Source of the DNA: Lachnospiraceae bacterium UBA3820
GTDB taxonomy: Bacteria > Bacillota > Clostridia > Lachnospirales > Lachnospiraceae
Length of the DNA: 15,077 nucleotides
Reading direction: 5' to 3'
NCBI GenBank assembly: GCA_002369325.1
Contig: DFDU01000077.1
Coordinates: 1 to 15,077 of the forward strand
The position numbers and the translations under genes were made by a program. Under the pieces are notes generated by a model. That model did no database searches, was not told the DNA's origin, and saw only the letters and a program-made list of their open reading frames with translations. Shown here piece by piece: positions 14,281 to 15,077 of the stretch (positions are counted from its first letter, which is position 1; the number at the start of each line of letters is the position of its first letter).

Positions 14281-15077
14281 TTAGCTTATCATCGCTCCTG
14301 CAGGCATATCCTTTTCTGCGGTAAGGAGTGCAAGATCACCCTCGAAGTCCTCTGCGCAAAGAAGCATACCCTCTGATAAAACTCCCGCAAGCTTGGTAGG
14401 CTTAAGATTTGTTATTACAACTACCTTCTTTCCGACCATCTGCTCCGGTGAGTAGAAATTCTTAATTCCCGATACTATCTGAAGTACCTTTCCGTTAACC
14501 TGAACCTGTGAGCAAAGAAGCTTCTTTGAATCTTTTACTTCTTCACACGATAAGATTTCACCTATCTGAAGTGACATTTTGTTAAATTCATCTATGGTAA
14601 TCTGCTCTTTTTGCTTTGTTTCTATAGTAGGAATCTTAATTTCAGGTTTCTTTTCCTTCTTAGGTTTTTCCTCTTCCGGCTCCTCAGGCTTTGAAGGGAA
14701 TTTCTTCTCAATCTCCTCAAGCAAAGCCTCAGCATCTATTCTTGCAAATAATATTTCCGGTTCAGATGTAACCTTTGATCCCGATGGATACAGACCGAAG
14801 CTTGATAACTCCGTTACTCTTCTCTTCTCGGCATTTAACTGTGCCAGAATCTTCTCTGATGTCTCAGGCATAAACGGCTCAAGGAGTGAAGCTCCGACTA
14901 TAATACTCTCTACAAGATTATATAAAACGGTATTAAGTCTGTCCTTATGCTCCTCATCCTTTGCAAGTACCCAAGGCTCAGTCTCATCAATATATTTATT
15001 GCATCTTTTAAACAGATTGAAAATCTCCGTAATGGCATCGGCAACTCGCAGTTCGCCCATTTTTGCCTCTACTTTAC
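14281..15077 (-). CDS. metG: Methionyl-tRNA synthetase, C-terminal part (5' end beyond window)
   Basis: The frame is open through the right edge, so only about 265 C-terminal residues are seen; the Met at 15060 is internal. Present are the end of the anticodon-binding helical domain (KVEAKMGELRVADAI, NKYIDETEPWVLAK, VGASLLEPFMPETSEKI), a charged linker rich in Pro, Glu and Lys, and the C-terminal tRNA-binding EMAP-like domain (ITIDEFNKMSLQIGEI, LQIVSGIKNFYSPEQMVGKK, NLKPTKLAGVLSEGMLLCA). This layout is the dimeric bacterial MetG with an appended tRNA-binding domain. The catalytic Rossmann domain with HIGH and KMSKS motifs must lie to the right, outside the window. MetG charges tRNA-Met in the cytoplasm. 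Confidence 0.97.
   Translation of the reverse strand, partial: KVEAKMGELRVADAITEIFNLFKRCNKYIDETEPWVLAKDEEHKDRLNTVLYNLVESIIVGASLLEPFMPETSEKILAQLNAEKRRVTELSSFGLYPSGSKVTSEPEILFARIDAEALLEEIEKKFPSKPEEPEEEKPKKEKKPEIKIPTIETKQKEQITIDEFNKMSLQIGEILSCEEVKDSKKLLCSQVQVNGKVLQIVSGIKNFYSPEQMVGKKVVVITNLKPTKLAGVLSEGMLLCAEDFEGDLALLTAEKDMPAGAMIS

Noticed and set aside
15058..15060. Met at 15060 as the start of a separate tRNA-binding protein
   Set aside because: The frame continues without a stop to the window edge with MetG-like residues, and there is no ribosome site before it.

Overview
The window reads as chromosome of a motile, low-GC Gram-positive bacterium, most likely a flagellated member of the Lachnospiraceae (Roseburia/Butyrivibrio-like). 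The basis is AT-rich codon use, strong AGGAGG-type ribosome sites, a glmS riboswitch-ribozyme, a stand-alone mreB next to flagellar rod genes as in Bacillus (mbl-flhO-flhP), Cys-rich and lipobox proteins of clostridial style, and two-domain MetG with a C-terminal tRNA-binding extension. The family call is inference from protein style; no marker gene fixes the genus.

Left half (1-7885), all on the minus strand and read right to left: a DivIVA-like coiled-coil protein with cysteines at exact 11-residue spacing (7067-7885), a terminator-like hairpin, then a tight run of six genes. These are a PAS/GAF sensor protein with no visible output domain (5200-6975), mreB/mbl (4170-5159), flhO (3380-4159), flhP (2530-3357), a rod-binding FlgJ-type protein without a muramidase domain (2113-2454), and recD2 helicase (2116 to beyond the left edge). 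Gaps are 40, 10, 22 and 75 bp, then a 4-bp ATGA overlap, so the run looks like one operon linking a sensor, a cell-shape actin, the flagellar rod and a DNA helicase.

Middle (7886-11838): two divergent or convergent regulatory regions rich in structured DNA. The long leader of the DivIVA-like gene carries two perfect 44-bp direct repeats and six GCTTCGC (GCGAAGC on the minus strand) mini-hairpins. A lipoprotein gene (8354-9052) ends at a strong terminator, followed by a bidirectional terminator and a near-perfect 250-bp palindrome. glmS (9433-11247, minus) is preceded by a clear glmS self-cleaving ribozyme (about 11409-11582), a terminator-like hairpin and a palindromic repeat element inserted between ribozyme and start codon. 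Its promoter and that of the next lipoprotein face away from each other across a region with two perfect dyads.

Right part (11839-15077): a two-gene plus-strand unit encoding a large lipoprotein (11839-13425) and a single-pass membrane protein (13462-14187), ended by a 21-bp-stem bidirectional terminator, facing the 3' end of metG (14281 to beyond the right edge, minus). No tRNA, rRNA, CRISPR array, insertion sequence or phage gene was seen.
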